Assembly (NCBI GenBank): GCA_027575805.1
Contig: JANBPU010000101.1
Coordinates: 1 to 58,338, forward strand
Origin: Mycoemilia scoparia
Taxonomy: Eukaryota; Kickxellomycota; Kickxellomycetes; Kickxellales; Kickxellaceae
Direction of reading: 5' to 3'
DNA: 58,338 nt
Both the position numbers and the translations under genes were made by a program. Positions within the stretch are counted from its first letter, which is position 1, and the number at the start of each line of letters is the position of its first letter. The notes below the pieces were generated by a model that worked only from the letters and a program-made list of their open reading frames with translations, made no database searches and had not been told where the DNA came from. Below, in pieces: positions 21,827 through 32,630 of the stretch.

Positions 21827-22119
21827 TATTATATGTTGAGGATCGCAACAATCTATGCCCTAAAGAATCTGAATTAAATAACCTACAATCACTACTAATA
21901 CCTAAAAGAGGAAGAGCAGAGAGGCCATCATTTAAAAAGTCTAGCATTTCCTTAGTTGATTCCAATGAAAATTCACAGCTTGAGACAGAGAGTGTTGATC
22001 AGTCAACTAGATCACTACCTACCAAGAGGAGCAGAGGAAGGGGAAGGAGAAGAGGCAGACTACCAAAGACATCTAAATCTAGCTCAAGATCAACAAAAAG
22101 TGCAAATAAAAAGAAGTAA
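21817..22119 (+). pseudogene. Orphan ORF fragment with basic RGRG tail
   Basis: An open frame of about 100 codons without an in-frame ATG near its start. It ends in an Arg/Gly/Lys-rich, AT-hook-like tail (KRSRGRGRRRGRLPKTS) and a Ser/Lys run before TAA at 22117. It looks like the C-terminal exon or tail of a decayed element-encoded nuclear protein. Nothing upstream could be joined to it with confidence. Confidence 0.3.
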
Positions 22120-22449
22120 CTCCAAAATCAACATATATTTTTACTTTTCATTTTACTCTGCCCCACATAGCCTTTCACATTAGTTGCTTTCATCCACAAA
22201 TACTTTTTATTAAGAAAAAGCCTATAGTATATGTTGATGCTCTTTGCCTACTTATCATCTTTTAAATATACCAACATTTTCTCTTAATAACTATCAAAGA
22301 ATATATGACAAATACTCAATCAAAGTATACCAAATTGTCCTACCATGGCTTTTGATTATGTCAAGGATTGAGTTTGAGTACATATAAAAAGACGCAAGTA
22401 AAATAATTGTGCACTATGCTTTAACATTGATCATGCTCTAATCAAAACA

Positions 22450-22671
22450 TGTCAGAATCTCCTTTGAAGGTGTACCAGAAGAATCCCTGGATAGCATATA
22501 ATAATCTGTTGGACACCAGCCAAAGTGTATGGGCTGTGGACCGATTTGCAGAGAATGTATGAGGATACTAATCTGTTTCCTTTTGGTGAAGAACTTGCCA
22601 TATGATATGGGCTGGCTTTTAGAAAATGTATGAGAGTACTAGCCAGATCATTTTTGATTGAGAACTTGCCA
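22450..22671 (+). repeat. Dispersed repeat family B, copy 2 (partly doubled)
   Basis: It starts GTCAGAATCTCCTTTGAAGG and includes CCAGCCAAAGTGTATGGGCT and GACCGATTTGCAGAGAATGT. Its 3' part (ATGTATGAG ... GAACTTGCCAT) occurs twice in succession. A family A copy abuts its right end. Confidence 0.65.
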
Positions 22672-22842
22672 TTTGGGTGATTATTTTTGAAGGGTGAAAG
22701 TTTACTAGTAAAACTGGACATCCATTTGGCTGTGATTGCCCTTATAAATATTTGCCCTTCAAAAATTATTGCCCATTTGGTCATGATTGCCTCTTTAATC
22801 GCTGGCCATCAAAAGTCACCCTTCGAAAATTATGATCCATAT
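22672..22842 (+). repeat. Family A MITE followed by a half copy (compound)
   Basis: A full copy runs 22672-22778, with core GTTTACTAGTAAAACTGGAC. A second right half follows to 22842 (GGCCATCAAAAGTCACCCTTC then ATGATCCATAT). The arrangement suggests insertion of one copy into or beside another, or unequal exchange. Confidence 0.75.
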
Positions 22843-23025
22843 CGATCATAATTTATGTCTAATAACTTGTGAAATAAAGCCGTATTTAAACAAGCGATTT
22901 ACTATAATATTGTGGAAATTAAACAAACATATTTGACACAAGCCTAATTTCTTTACAACAGTGGCTGAATAGCTATGATAATAAATTGAGAGTAATAATA
23001 ATAATGATAATAATAATGGGAAGGC

Positions 23026-26000
23026 TTAGATTGAATTGTAGCGGATGTGTCTCTTGCGTCTGTCACGGACCTTGAGCTGGCTAACCGGCTTAGTTCCAAG
23101 CCATTCGTCCATGAGCCCATCCTTTTTCCATTCCTCAACCCACGCCTTTCCGTATATGTACCCCTTTTCGTAAAGCATATCAAACTTGCCAAAGTCGAGC
23201 ACTCCAGTATCGGCAGGCGGAATCTTGAGGTAGATACAGGCCTGGGCATTCTTTGCACCCTCGAGCTGAGGAACTGATGCACAGTATGCAAGTCGAGACT
23301 GAATGTCAGAAAGATTGGGGATCCAGTACTTGCGGAAAGGGTTTAGGTGGTTCAGGAGCACTCTAATTCCAGAAACAGCATCTCCATAATGCACAGGCGA
23401 GGTATCGTCTTCACCAGCAATATCCAAGGCAAAGACTATCTCGGGCCGCATAACCTTCTGCATGACTCCGACCGGCAAGTTATCTACATAACCCCCGTCC
23501 ATCAGCAGATGTCCTCGAGAATCACAGATAGGAGGAACGAATGACGATAGAGACATGCTTGCCCTGACAAACTTCCACAAGTACCCGGCAGTGTGTACTT
23601 CAGCTTGGGAGCTGGTGATGTTTGTGGTCATGCAGAAGAAGGGGAGCCACAGATCCTCTATCAACGTATCCTTGAATATCTTCCAGATCGCACGGTTGAA
23701 TTCGTTACCAGAAGTGTAGGCTAAGGTTGGCCAGGTAACATCGATGGCCATGCGCCAAAGCTGGCTCATATCCTTGGCAAACGACTTTGCCCGTCCGAAT
23801 ATCGAAACAGTGTCCGCATTGCGTGCGTATAGACCAGAAACAAATGCACCAATGCTAGTACCGCCAACCATGTCAATCGGAATGCCTGCCTCTTCAAATG
23901 CTCTGAGAGCACCAATCAGGGCCATGCCACGTGCGCCGCCACCGCTCATGACAACGCCCACAGATCTGTTGCACAGCCGGCGTGCCAGTCGAGCAAAGTC
24001 AGATCTGTTGCCCTGGTACGTCGAAGGCGTGGGCACAGTGTCGTGGGGGATTGCATGCGTTGCATAGTCCCGCTCATAGTGCTTGTTTCGCATCAAGCTC
24101 AGAGCGTGGACGGTCCTGATGGGGGCCATCACAGGGGGCAGGAGAGCATTGAGGGATGCGTGCATCTTGGTTCGGATATCCTGTGTTATGCGCTGCAACA
24201 ATACTCGAGAGCGGCTGCTGTGGTGGTTGAATCTGTAGGCCATATGGGCATTGGAGTCGTTGTCAGGCAAAGAGCTCAGCGGCATCTGCACGTGGTGATA
24301 GGCCTGGACCCAGATGCGGTGCTTAAGCCATGATCGGGTTGTGCCCGGCGGGCAGTGGCGCTCAGGATGCAGAAGCACAAGCTCCTTGCGGGCAGTTGTC
24401 TTCATGCTCAAGACCAGCCTTTCAAACTCGCCAATGCTTGTGTTGCCGTCGCCCATTCCGACAAGCAGGATACAATCCACGTTGTGGATACAATGCCTTG
24501 TCCAGCTCGAGGTCACGTTGCCATCAGCCACGTATAGCAAAAGTCGATGCTTCTTTTCAAGCTCGGCCAACCAAGTCTGGATGCGCAGCTTTCCCACCTT
24601 GCTAAAGACTCTGTGGCCAAAGACAGTGCTCATCGTCAAGCTGTCCAAAATCACAGCGTCCTGTTCAAGCCCAAGCAGCGACTGCTGAAGTCGGTGGGCA
24701 AAGTTGGCAACCGGGACATCCGAATGCACAGGGATGATACCCACGGTTTTGAGATTGTAGTTATAACCGGTGGGCGACATAGAGGCCGGCACCGAGGAAT
24801 TGCTTGAAATATTATTGCCCGGCATGCATGCCTGCGGATTAATAGAGTTTCCAATCGCCAATTGTCCGAGATTGGTGGTGTCATCAGAATCCTCTTCATC
24901 CTCGTCATAAAATGGCGGCAATTCGATCCCCATACCCGCAAACGAGCCCATATGCGATTGGTGCCTGGGCATGCTCTGCGCGGCAATTACTCTGGCAATA
25001 TGGAATGTCAATGCGGGGTACTTGCTGGCCAGTGCGTGGAACAATGTCTTGGGAATTCGAACCAACTCTGTATCTCGGATAGCATGGAGAGTAAAAGACC
25101 TTGGGAGCTCAAACAACAAGCCAGATTCGCCAACCGATTGATCCTGGCCAAACTCGTCTATGAGCTCAATGCTTCCATTCTTGTGCTGATGAATCGCTCT
25201 CAGACGACCAGATAGTACCACATGCACCGAATCGTTCGGATCGCCACGATTGTATATAATCTGGCTGCTCTTGACTTGCATCCACTCTAGGGCATAATCA
25301 ACATTCATAATCAATGGTGTCATTGAATGAGACAATCGCTTGGCCAAAGACAATAGAACAATTGGGTAATAGTCCAAGATTTTGTCAAGGGTTGCGCGAG
25401 GTATGAATCCGACTACACAGTCAGTAAGGGCACTGATCTGTAGGTTAGACGGCATATCGCTGATGGCTGGAAGGTACCCAGCAAGCCCTCCAGGGTTAAT
25501 AACATAGAGTCTCTTCCATGACGGCTTTCCTTTTTCCTGGGTAGTAGTGGCAGCACCGCCACTTTGCAGATATCCTTGAACGTCCCCGGGTTTGGATGAT
25601 CTCGAAGATTGTTTGGATCTCTTGCTTGCAGCAGGAGGTCCACCTGCCGATGAGCGTAGTGTGCCATTATTGCTCTGGGAAGCAGATTCGCCATTATTCT
25701 TTCCTGGCTTGTAGTTCTTTAATTCTTCAGAAGCACCTTTGGCCAGCTTTGTCATTCTACGGGCCATAGCCATGAGCTTGGATTTTTCTGATCCGCGATC
25801 GACACCGAGTCCTGCCGCCATGTAGGGCTCCGGTTTATGGGGATCGGTATATTCAGCCATCACTTCAAGGAGGCCATCAACAACAAAGTAGAGTCCATTG
25901 GTACGCTGTCCGCCTTCAATAAGCACAGTTCCCTTTGGCGCAAAGTACATGTCCATGTCAGATGGCTGCACCATGAAGGCCCCAGACTGGTTGTTTACTG

Positions 26001-28818
26001 TCTCGTCTGATGCGGGTGTCGATGGGCGTGTCTCGAGTTTACAGTTATCAAGGAACGACAACAGAGGCTCATCACCACCGATTGATGACGATGATGTTCC
26101 TTGAGCCTGATGATGATGGCTGTGGCTGCCAGCATTGGCTGCTTGCCAAGCCGACTCACTATTGAGTCCAAGATATCCATAATGTCCACTGTCATGACGC
26201 TGCTGTTGATTCTTTACAACATTATCTATGCTTTGAAATCCAAGAGGTATTCCCAAAGTTGACTGGGGTCTTGGACGGGCTCTGGGAGATTTCAGCTTAC
26301 TGGGTTGATTTTGCAGCCTAGTGGTGGGCAATTCTGGATGCAGCAAACCGATACACTGACAAAAGTACTCAAACACTTCTGAGCGCATGGTTTCGAGCTC
26401 AGAATCGTCTGGAATGAGAGAAGTTAGATCAACGTCGCTTCCCGACCGCTTGTGTGTTGAGGTCATCCGCAATGGGGATGGTCTGGATGCGCCTGAGGTA
26501 GATGGAGTCATTTGCAGGCTACCAGCAGCAGAATGCTTGTGCTTATAACTATCGCCAATATTATGCGACTGCTTGCCTTTGTTTGAACCACTTGTTGGTG
26601 TACAAGGTGGGATGCTGGCTTCTGCCAACGATTCATGAGTAATGAGCAGCATTGCATCTTCAGAGTCATTGTAATCAGGTTTGGATTGATTTATCAGACT
26701 ATCATCTCCAGATGTAACGAACGAACTTGATGAACGGATAGATTGGCCTGTGCGGTTGCTAGTCATGGAGGGCGATGTATGTAAGGTCTGAGGGAAAGGG
26801 TTTGCAGTTGGTTGTCTTGGAACAACAGCATCCTTTGCTACAAGACAAACCTGTTTAATTCGACGCAGTGTTTGGCCATCAACCAAGGAATGAGGAAGCC
26901 TGCAGTCAGCCAAGTGATTTATGGATCTTTCTACTTTTAGAAGATCAGTTGGCATATGAAGGTAGTGCTGAAGCGTAACAAATGTAACGCGCTGCAAGCG
27001 TGTCAAGATCACTTGAACCATATGTGCAGCGGCCAAAGGATACAGCCGAGTAACCCGAGAAAATGCACTGGCAGGAATCATTGCCAGAGTGGTGTCAACG
27101 GTTGCTCTAGCGATGGTATTTGGATATGGCCCTCTGGCGTAGTTTGAGCTGAAGGTTTCGCTATCACCAAATGATGTGTAAGCAGTAGCATTGGAGGACA
27201 GCCTTTGATGATGAGGGGGGTAGGAGGCATAGCTGCTGAACGGATTCTGTGGGTCAGTTGGCGAGAAGGGACCGCCTTGCTGCTGCTTCCCACTGCCAAG
27301 ATAGGCCCCAGCGTTCACGCCACCAGGAGCATCATGGGTGTTACATGTACCTTCATGCGGAGTATTGAGCCTTGGGCGTGGTGCTGATGGAGCCATGGCT
27401 GGAGATGCAGAGACATTTGAAAACCTCTTTGACGTCTCATGAGCATACTGATGACCACTATTGCCACGACTAAGAGGAGTACCGCCACTGCTGCCGCTAT
27501 ACAATCTGCTGTGCTGGTGCAATCCCTGGTCTCCAGTTGGTGAAGCGGTGTTATGTAAATCATTGGAGTGAGGTTGCTGATTTACCGATCCAGGGGTTGT
27601 AGAGCCCGATGGCCGATTATTATTGTAGCTATTTTGACGCGGTGTCCATGGACGGAGTGGAACATTATTAGTAAATAAAGATAGGATGGAAAAGAGACTG
27701 GAAAGCACTCCTCCAGGGTGTACATCATTAAGGAGTACATAATCACCGAATGGATCGCCATTGCCATCACCGCCATCAACTGTGTCACCAAACTGGTCAT
27801 CAAAATCAGCACTATCAACATCGCGATCCCACAGTGAGCTATGCTTTTGACTATAGTCTCTTTTATCATCAGCAAATGGATGACTATTTCCAAATGCTGC
27901 GGAGTTAAAATTATGCGCATTACTGTTTTCTAATGAGGCAGCAGCATCTTGAGCACTACCACTACCACCGCCGCCATAGATATCCGATAATGGCGGTACA
28001 ACAGTGTCCCCTGCTGCTGCACCACTACAACTATCACCAAAATCAGTAGTTGCAGTGGCAGTGTTCCTTCTATTGAAACTGTGGGAGCCACCATCAGGGT
28101 TGGAAGAAATTCCGCTATCATTGGGCTTCAAAAAGACCTGGACATGACCTTCGATGACGACATAAAAGTTCTGATCATGCCCCGATTCAAACATAACCTC
28201 GCCAGCCAAAAGCCGACGAATCTGCAACTGTCTTGATAATTCATGGAACACGGGCTCTTCAAGGTATCCAAATATCTTGATACTCTTCATAAACATACTC
28301 AGGACCTTGTTCGGGAAGCCGCCAGCCTGGGAAATTGCATCAGCTTCGGCTGCAGAGAACTGATCAGGGTGAAGATCATAGCCAGTCTCAAGGCGAGGCT
28401 TTCTCTCAGATTCTATTGATGGATCGGGAACTTTTTGGTACGACGACAGCCAGTAGAAGCGCACATAATACAGCGTGGCCACCATAGTGCCCAGACCAAC
28501 GGCCAGCAGAGTCTTGAATGGCAGCGTCAGCGTAAAGGTCAGAGAAAGAAAGTTATATATGAATGAGGGCATTGTCACAGAACAGAAATGCAATGTCGAG
28601 TATGTGGCCTGCCAAGCATAGTAAGCAGAAGTCGTGGTGGCAGTAGCAGCAAGTTCGGTTGCCCAAGCGCCACCGCTAATACGGGTGGTGGTGATAGTGC
28701 TGGTGCCATCGTTTTGAATATTACTAATAATGCTAGTGCCACTGTCTGAATAAGCTTCCGACACTAAAGTCGATGAAACTGCAGTAACAATGTTGTTTAC
28801 TATATTTTCCATAGACAT
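23026..28818 (-). CDS. NTE1: Lysophospholipase NTE1 (neuropathy target esterase homologue)
   Basis: A 1930-aa intronless ORF. It has an N-terminal hydrophobic segment (about residues 86-123), then three cyclic-nucleotide-binding-like folds (about 185-235, 955-990, 1176-1260). The C-terminal patatin esterase domain has the oxyanion loop SGGGARG (1625-1631), the nucleophile motif GTSIG (Ser1655) and the DGG motif (Asp1774), so the catalytic dyad is intact. NTE1 deacylates phosphatidylcholine and lysophosphatidylcholine at the ER membrane and releases glycerophosphocholine. It is longer than yeast Nte1 (about 1680 aa) because of Ser/Gly/Asn-rich linkers after the first fold and between the first and second. 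The start MSMENIV directly follows an AT/CT-rich leader. Confidence 0.97.
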   Translation of the reverse strand: MSMENIVNNIVTAVSSTLVSEAYSDSGTSIISNIQNDGTSTITTTRISGGAWATELAATATTTSAYYAWQATYSTLHFCSVTMPSFIYNFLSLTFTLTLPFKTLLAVGLGTMVATLYYVRFYWLSSYQKVPDPSIESERKPRLETGYDLHPDQFSAAEADAISQAGGFPNKVLSMFMKSIKIFGYLEEPVFHELSRQLQIRRLLAGEVMFESGHDQNFYVVIEGHVQVFLKPNDSGISSNPDGGSHSFNRRNTATATTDFGDSCSGAAAGDTVVPPLSDIYGGGGSGSAQDAAASLENSNAHNFNSAAFGNSHPFADDKRDYSQKHSSLWDRDVDSADFDDQFGDTVDGGDGNGDPFGDYVLLNDVHPGGVLSSLFSILSLFTNNVPLRPWTPRQNSYNNNRPSGSTTPGSVNQQPHSNDLHNTASPTGDQGLHQHSRLYSGSSGGTPLSRGNSGHQYAHETSKRFSNVSASPAMAPSAPRPRLNTPHEGTCNTHDAPGGVNAGAYLGSGKQQQGGPFSPTDPQNPFSSYASYPPHHQRLSSNATAYTSFGDSETFSSNYARGPYPNTIARATVDTTLAMIPASAFSRVTRLYPLAAAHMVQVILTRLQRVTFVTLQHYLHMPTDLLKVERSINHLADCRLPHSLVDGQTLRRIKQVCLVAKDAVVPRQPTANPFPQTLHTSPSMTSNRTGQSIRSSSSFVTSGDDSLINQSKPDYNDSEDAMLLITHESLAEASIPPCTPTSGSNKGKQSHNIGDSYKHKHSAAGSLQMTPSTSGASRPSPLRMTSTHKRSGSDVDLTSLIPDDSELETMRSEVFEYFCQCIGLLHPELPTTRLQNQPSKLKSPRARPRPQSTLGIPLGFQSIDNVVKNQQQRHDSGHYGYLGLNSESAWQAANAGSHSHHHQAQGTSSSSIGGDEPLLSFLDNCKLETRPSTPASDETVNNQSGAFMVQPSDMDMYFAPKGTVLIEGGQRTNGLYFVVDGLLEVMAEYTDPHKPEPYMAAGLGVDRGSEKSKLMAMARRMTKLAKGASEELKNYKPGKNNGESASQSNNGTLRSSAGGPPAASKRSKQSSRSSKPGDVQGYLQSGGAATTTQEKGKPSWKRLYVINPGGLAGYLPAISDMPSNLQISALTDCVVGFIPRATLDKILDYYPIVLLSLAKRLSHSMTPLIMNVDYALEWMQVKSSQIIYNRGDPNDSVHVVLSGRLRAIHQHKNGSIELIDEFGQDQSVGESGLLFELPRSFTLHAIRDTELVRIPKTLFHALASKYPALTFHIARVIAAQSMPRHQSHMGSFAGMGIELPPFYDEDEEDSDDTTNLGQLAIGNSINPQACMPGNNISSNSSVPASMSPTGYNYNLKTVGIIPVHSDVPVANFAHRLQQSLLGLEQDAVILDSLTMSTVFGHRVFSKVGKLRIQTWLAELEKKHRLLLYVADGNVTSSWTRHCIHNVDCILLVGMGDGNTSIGEFERLVLSMKTTARKELVLLHPERHCPPGTTRSWLKHRIWVQAYHHVQMPLSSLPDNDSNAHMAYRFNHHSSRSRVLLQRITQDIRTKMHASLNALLPPVMAPIRTVHALSLMRNKHYERDYATHAIPHDTVPTPSTYQGNRSDFARLARRLCNRSVGVVMSGGGARGMALIGALRAFEEAGIPIDMVGGTSIGAFVSGLYARNADTVSIFGRAKSFAKDMSQLWRMAIDVTWPTLAYTSGNEFNRAIWKIFKDTLIEDLWLPFFCMTTNITSSQAEVHTAGYLWKFVRASMSLSSFVPPICDSRGHLLMDGGYVDNLPVGVMQKVMRPEIVFALDIAGEDDTSPVHYGDAVSGIRVLLNHLNPFRKYWIPNLSDIQSRLAYCASVPQLEGAKNAQACIYLKIPPADTGVLDFGKFDMLYEKGYIYGKAWVEEWKKDGLMDEWLGTKPVSQLKVRDRRKRHIRYNSI

Positions 28819-30780
28819 GGTATGGGTGGCGTGGGTGCTTGGCTATGACAGAATGCCAAAGAGAGATAGAAAGAGGGATACTTGGAAGTTTAGAGGTGTA
28901 GCTCCCCGTTGTTGTTGTGGGGATATAAAAAGTTGAAAACAAAAAATAAAATAATGACAAGAAAAGAAAGAAAAAAGATGGAGTGCCAATGATCCCTTTT
29001 CAAGCCAAGCTAATAGCAATAATAATAATGACAATGATAAATTAGAAAAGAATGGAAGACGAGTTTGGATGGGTTTGAGTGTCTGTTCTTTTGTAATGGT
29101 ATGTGTGGAGAGGAGCGAGAACGAAGAAATAAAAAGATGGAAGATGAGTGGGTGTGTGATTGTGGAGAGGAGAATGATGAGGCCTGAGCTTGACAACTTA
29201 TGACCGACCTTTATATTTAACGAAATGACGGAATACAAAGACAGAGGCCGAATGAAAAGGCTTTATTAGTATAAATCAAATGTGGCACTCTGTATGGATG
29301 AAGGGGTAGGCCTGTAATAGTAGTATGTGAGAGAGAAAAGGCAGTGTTAATCTTGATGGTCGTCAAATAAACAAGCACAGAGGTTTAGCATGAAAATGAC
29401 TGCAACAAGTATTAAAAGGGTTGTGCGTATGGGGACAGGAGGGAGGCACGAGTTGGACTCTTAGGCTTTGATTAGCATAGACATACGCACGTACAAACAC
29501 GGGCAAATTGGTGTGTATGTATCGCAGCTTGCCGATCCAAGGGATATTAGATCGATAGATATGTTTTAGGTAGAAACAGTTGTAGTATTGTAGTGCATAT
29601 AATTCTCAATGCCGGGTACCAAGAAAAACTAGTCTGGAAGATATGACAGATTGCCAAATTGAAGCTTTGACAAAGCTGTGGTTATGGTGCTGATGGATAA
29701 CAATTGGTACCAATATCACAACCGAGCAGGAAAATGTGAGTAAAGTGGCTTGGAATTTATGTTCACGAGGCTAAGGGATCTTCGGACGAACAGTGCCAAA
29801 GAGCGAGTGCACAGGCCACAGTTGAGACACAAAGAAGGAGAGGTAGTATTGCAAAGGGCAAAGCTGTTGGAATAAAGTTCTAGGAAGAGAAAGACAGAGA
29901 TTTGGAAGTCAAAGAACCTTCCTGGGCTGGAAAGGGGGGGGAAGAGGGACGTAGCGAACGAAGAGTAGAAGCACAAATGTCGTTGGAAACCAGCCGGGCA
30001 CGAGAGCGATTAAAAGCTGGGGGGTTCTGAAAATAGAGTAGGGCGTTAGAAATATAGAGTAGTGTATGCAAAAACTAAGCCATACACGTATGCACACACA
30101 CAGCGCATAGACTAAATGCTAGGAGAGGCAAGGAGGAGAATGGTCGATGGATAAAGGAATGGGAGGGCAAAAGTTTTTGATAGCATCTCTCATCTCATGT
30201 GGCTAGGATTTTCACGTGCGTTTTTATATATCGTGCAAGCACAGATGTCCATCTCATCTTTGACCTCACAACTTTCCTCATTCAACGTCTTGCAAGAGAG
30301 ACAACAACTGACAAGGTCAAACTGTTCATGCCTTTACGATTTGGCGTCTTTATTGTCATTGCAAAAGCCAATGCAATTGTTATTTCAATTTGTATGTGTT
30401 TTTACTTAATGGCCATTACTATCATCACTATTACTGCGCCTATTGTTTTAGCCACATTCAACTGTCATCATTACCTTTTTGTTCTAAAAAGGTGTGTGTT
30501 TGTATAAATAGAAAAATATTGGGCTTGGGCTCTAGAAAAATGCAGGCTATAATCGACAGCGCGGGCCCAGATAGCCAAAATAAACTGCGCAACCAAGAAA
30601 ATAAAGAATCGAAATTATAGAAAATGGTCATGACTTCGTATTTGCTTCATCATGCACAATCACATGAAAGCAATGAAAAAGTTGGACTGCCAAATTAAAT
30701 GCTACACCCACGTACACACGCCATTGGAAAAGAATTGGCTTAACTCTTGCCACCACTAGCAACGACAATAGAAAAAATTA
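28819..30780. other. Upstream region of NTE1, no gene seen
   Basis: The first about 500 bp upstream of NTE1 are pyrimidine-rich on the NTE1 coding strand. A minus-strand TATAAAG-like site lies near 29210. Short open frames on both strands lack family features. I read this as promoter or leader DNA plus neutral sequence. Confidence 0.45.
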
Positions 30781-30941
30781 TAATATAATTTTTGAAGGGT
30801 GACTTTTGGTGGCCAACGACTATAGGAGCAATTACAATTGATTAGTAAATGATCACCCTTCAAAAACAATCTCTCATATTGGTCAGGCCTATATTATCAC
30901 TGATAATATTGATTTAGTCCTTCAAAAATAACTACCCATAT
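30781..30941 (-). repeat. Family A MITE plus half copy of a third subtype
   Basis: The first copy (30781-30880) has GACTTTTGGTGGCCAACGAC. A second right half ends at 30941, with CTATATTATCACTGATAATA and CTTCAAAAATAACTACCCAT. The second part shares its core with the copy at 45417. A family B copy on the opposite strand abuts the right end. Confidence 0.7.
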
Positions 30942-31055
30942 TCCCTGCAAATCGGCCCATAGGCCATACACTTTGGCTGGAGTCCGGCAGATTATTGATT
31001 ATTATCCAAGGTATTCTTCTGGTACACCTTCAAAGGAGATTCCCACATTAGGTAT
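30942..31055 (-). repeat. Dispersed repeat family B, copy 3 (minus strand)
   Basis: The reverse complement contains GGAGTCTCCTTTGAAGGTGT-like, CCAGCCAAAGTGTATGGCCT and GGGCCGATTTGCAGGG segments shared with copies 2 and 4. Confidence 0.65.
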
Positions 31056-31487
31056 ACCGATGTCTCTGTTATTTAGTTTAGGTAGTAGACATGCATTTGT
31101 TGGTAGTGATACTAAGCAGGTTGTCCAGATAAAAATAGCTAAAGCAACAAAGTGGTCATTAAGAAACATTTTGGATGTCACACAAACTCTCTCTCTCTCT
31201 TTCCCCGAAAGATACGCAAATAAGTAAATGAAATTAATTAAAAGTAGAAAGAAATGCGAAAGGAAGTAAGAATGTTAAACAGTCCTTTATTTTAAATATT
31301 TCCGTAGGTGGTGGTGGTGGTGGTGACTTGTAATGTTGATAATCCACATTGCTGCTGTTAATGAAGTCGGTATAAGCTGGTTTGTGCTTGTCTGCCTATC
31401 CACTTCTGTCAAATTGTTTTTATGAATGCAACCTCCAAGCCATAAAATCTAACTGAATCGACAAGAAATGTTGTTTTTTCCCAATAT

Positions 31488-31608
31488 TTGGTCAAATTTT
31501 ACAAGACCTTAGGCAAGATGTGTCCTCAGAGGTTGCATATAAAATAGCTGAGGGCCCATTTCTGCCTACCATAGATTTGGTCACTAATAAAAATTTCCCA
31601 TTTTGTCA
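31488..31608 (+). repeat. Dispersed repeat family C, copy 2
   Basis: It contains TTTGGTCAAA, AGGTTGCATATAAAATAGCT and GGGCCCATTTCTGCCTACCA, shared with copies at 45655 and 55536. Confidence 0.6.
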
Positions 31609-31982
31609 TACTTTCTTTCAACTTTTGATTTACCAATGCTTACAAATAATATGGAAGTCATGCTATTGCCAAACTTTGTTGCGACAAAGCAGCATCAATG
31701 TATTTAAAAAGTTACATATATACAAAAAACATATGCATTAGTCACTTTATATGCCATTGCAAGGATATCTTTTTTAAGCCGGCTACTGCATGTTTAGTTA
31801 ATAGCAAGAGATTTTGCGATCTTGGCTTCATCTCATTAATTGGATACAGGATCCAACCACAGATATGAATCTCCATACGCACGCACAGCTCATCACCATA
31901 CATCGTGTTTACTATGTATTGACTTCAGGGCCATCCATATTTTGCTTATACAACAACAATATTCAATCCCCAGTGATAACTC

Positions 31983-32074
31983 ATATGGATAATAATTTTT
32001 GAAGGGCTATATAGTCATCCATTTGACTGTGATTCCCCTATAAATATTCACCCTTCAAAAATTATGATCCATAT
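31983..32074 (+). repeat. Family A MITE, internally shortened
   Basis: Both arms are intact (ATATGGATAATAATTTTTGA and CCCTTCAAAAATTATGATCC), but the core GTTTACTAGTAAAACT is lost. The copy is about 92 bp. Confidence 0.8.
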
Positions 32075-32486
32075 GAATAAAGTGACACCAACCAAAAGAA
32101 ATATTCATTTATATCCAAACCAATAATATGTTTTTAAAATCAAGGTTTCACCTTTAAAAAACAATCAATTTAATAATATCAGCTACTACTAACAATTTGC
32201 GTTTTTATAACATTATTATCAGTATTAAACCAAAGCCTATATCTAAAAATATTAATCCAAGCCACCTTCCTCCTTACAATCTTTTTATTAACTCTATAAA
32301 GACTAAACAAAACCAAACAACATTTGGTCTTACAAAAAAAGTGCAGTTGACTGCAGGGTCAAATTACCATTTGCTTCCTCTTTAATAATTAAAAGCATAT
32401 CTTTGCGGTCTATTAAAAAGAATTATAAAAAGCTAGAATTTTATCGACCCCAATGCATGTATCTATACGCACGGGCAAAGAAACAG

Positions 32487-32494
32487 TATATAAA
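32487..32494 (+). promoter_or_regulatory. TATA box of the Cys-cluster protein gene
   Basis: TATATAAA lies 137 nt upstream of the ATG at 32631. Confidence 0.5.
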
Positions 32495-32630
32495 CACGCA
32501 CCAAGTCAGAAATATATTTAAGTGTCACCCACATTCAATTCACAACAATCAATTATAAACATACTTTAAACCCTGAAATTCATTTGATTTTTAAAAATTA
32601 GTTGAAATAATCGCAGCATCCAATATAGAT

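Larger units (their letters stand above)
22120..23025. other. Repeat-bearing intergenic stretch, no gene seen
   Basis: This lies between the transposon island and the 3' end of NTE1. It contains the family B copy and the compound family A copy listed separately. A short AAT-type microsatellite lies at about 22979-23016, next to the NTE1 stop. Confidence 0.5.
31056..32486. other. AT-rich intergenic region with repeats, no gene seen
   Basis: It contains a family C copy (31488-31608) and a family A copy (31983-32074). A short GGT repeat lies at about 31309-31324. The rest shows no supportable coding region. Confidence 0.5.

Noticed and set aside
24043..27563. Numerous open frames on both strands within NTE1
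   Set aside because: They overlap the intact 1930-codon NTE1 frame and mirror its codon pattern. None has independent motifs.
28843..29238. 131-codon minus-strand ORF upstream of NTE1 as an N-terminal extension
   Set aside because: It is a low-complexity Ser/Leu frame from pyrimidine-rich leader DNA, separated from NTE1 by frame, and the NTE1 ATG gives a normal N terminus.
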